From positions 551,149-615,148 of the forward strand of contig JXTB01000195.1 of NCBI GenBank assembly GCA_002914805.1: a DNA stretch of 64,000 nt, in the 5' to 3' direction. The notes under the pieces were generated by a model. It was given only the letters and a program-made list of their open reading frames with translations, had not been told where the DNA came from and searched no databases. Shown here piece after piece: positions 62,670 to 64,000 of the stretch. Position numbers and translations under genes: made by a program. Every line of letters begins with the position of its first letter. Position 1 is the first letter of the stretch. Source of the DNA: Parasponia andersonii. Its lineage: Eukaryota > Streptophyta > Magnoliopsida > Rosales > Cannabaceae.

Positions 62670-64000
62670 AGAACTATTTTTTGAGTAGTGTATAATAGAT
62701 GAGTCTCAGCTCTGTATTGGGTTAATGCGTTAGACATGTCTATTGATACTAGCACAGCACAAATTATTTTCGCACTATATAGACAAAAAAGAGCTAGAAA
62801 GAGGACCCAACTTTGTACAACATAATCTTAATTCGAAAGAGAACAATAGTGGGAAAGGAATGGCATTATAATCGAGCCTTTTCAACCTTATGTGGGTAGT
62901 TTCAGCTGAAAAAATAAATAAAAGAATAAAAAACTCATATGGCTAGCTATATTGACTGGTCAATTCATTTTTTTAATTAAAAATTATAAAATAGATTTTG
63001 AGAAAATTATCTCACTGGTGCATACATTATGCAAATAAATTATATCCCATAGAGTCTTATACACATGCTATGTCATCTGGATTTTATTTTATTCTATTTA
63101 ATTATTTATTTTGGATCTAGGTATGTAATTAGGCATATTTGGGAGTATGCTATCCAAAGGACTTGTTGGCATAACCTTGAATACCCCTCTCGCGTTTAGG
63201 CTGTTTTGGTTATTAATTATACCTTTAGGGTTTGTCTTGTAATAATAGCATTTGAATGTTGATACTCTTTAATAAATTTGTACTTCTTTTATATAACTAA
63301 TTTAAAATATTTTTAATTTTGAATTTTGACTATTTAGGCCTAACCTAATTGTGATAATTCTAGTTCATATATATGATGGTTCTGCTCTAAGATTTTATTA
63401 AAGAAAAAGAAACTGCCATGCTAATCCTTTATAAAAATTTGTAATTTTAGAATATATAATATTTAGGTTGCTTAATTTTCAACTGCTATATATATTCCAA
63501 ACGCCAAATTTATGAACGCATGTTGATTTGGTATTTAGTTTAGATGTCAGCCAATCAACAAATTTATGAATAATATGAATGGAATGACCAAAATCAACCA
63601 TGCCATTTGCCGAATAGTTGTACAATGGAAGAAGTAGGGCTTTAAAAGAAAAATAGAAATTTGGAAGGTACATTGTTAACAAGTATTAGGGAAAATTAAA
63701 CTAACACGAACCCCGAATTTTTTTTTTTTTTAAAGTTACACGAACAGCTGCCCCTCTACTAGTCTGAAATTTGCCTATTGAACATTTAATTATTACCTAT
63801 TTTTATGAAAACAATGGTTAATTGTTTGGTATTTAAAGAATTAAAAGATTTATAGATCTTTTAATCTTTTATCAGCATAAGAGGTGCCAGTGTAAACTAG
63901 TTTTGGTCTATACTGTATCACTACAACTTTAAAATAAATAAGAAAGTATCATTGTAATTTTGCCCAAGTAGTAGTAAATATATACAAGCTAGACCTAATG
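61450..64000. other. AT-rich intergenic DNA, no gene seen
   Basis: No domain-bearing frames. Contains a (TA)n run at 62638-62665. The 67-aa frame at 63479-63682 has no recognisable homology. Confidence 0.5.
62124..62199 (+). repeat. 38-bp tandem duplication
   Basis: ATTCATTTGGAGTGCATTA(C/T)TTCCCTG plus AAAAAATGCTA occurs twice, at 62124 and 62162, with a single base difference, so it is recent. Confidence 0.92.

Overview
The window is nuclear DNA of a flowering plant. The genes have many short exons with GT-AG introns, the intergenic DNA is very AT-rich, and it is littered with plant-type LTR retrotransposons, an L1-type LINE, fold-back elements and MITE-like repeats. The gene families (LIFEGUARD, FORKED1-like, NEK, ITN1/ACD6-type ankyrin) fit a eudicot, but the species cannot be fixed from the sequence.

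Layout. 1-8.5 kb: two degenerate copies of one LTR-like repeat in inverted orientation flank a truncated ankyrin-repeat gene (2685-3520, minus). 8.3-9.2 kb: an orphan promoter/leader-like segment with a telo-box and a tandemly duplicated T/G-rich stretch. 10.57-12.2 kb: a large fold-back element with a CACTA-like end, followed directly by a 5'-truncated, decayed L1-type LINE (12.2-16.1 kb, minus). 17581-18390: a well-preserved solo LTR with a perfect 5-bp target duplication and a 25-bp minisatellite.

19.9-35.9 kb is the gene island. It holds a LIFEGUARD/BI-1-family membrane protein (plus, 4 exons, 242 aa), a FORKED1-like/VAN3-binding protein (minus, 7 exons, 490 aa), a 2OG-Fe(II) oxygenase-superfamily protein (minus, 2 exons, 428 aa) and a NIMA-related kinase (minus, 14 coding exons, 615 aa). 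I rebuilt the exon chains by eye from splice sites and reading phase; all four close in frame. They look functional and do not form a shared pathway.

36-41.5 kb is repeat-rich and includes a second solo LTR (37961-38617). 41542-53792 is an almost complete but inactivated Ty3/gypsy element of the Tat type. Its gag-pol lies on the minus strand with an extra (archaeal-type) RNase H domain. A second, oppositely oriented gene with a 'putative gypsy type transposon' domain and coiled coils lies between pol and the 3' LTR. Three tandem arrays separate the two transcription units, and an assembly gap falls inside one of them. 53.8-64 kb has no recognisable gene. It contains a cluster of fold-back MITEs, an Athila-like LTR relic, a tRNA-derived SINE remnant and simple repeats.

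The most unusual structures are the two-gene Tat element with its arrays, the giant fold-back, the LTR with an upstream minisatellite, and the ankyrin gene whose 5' splice site has been tandemly duplicated.
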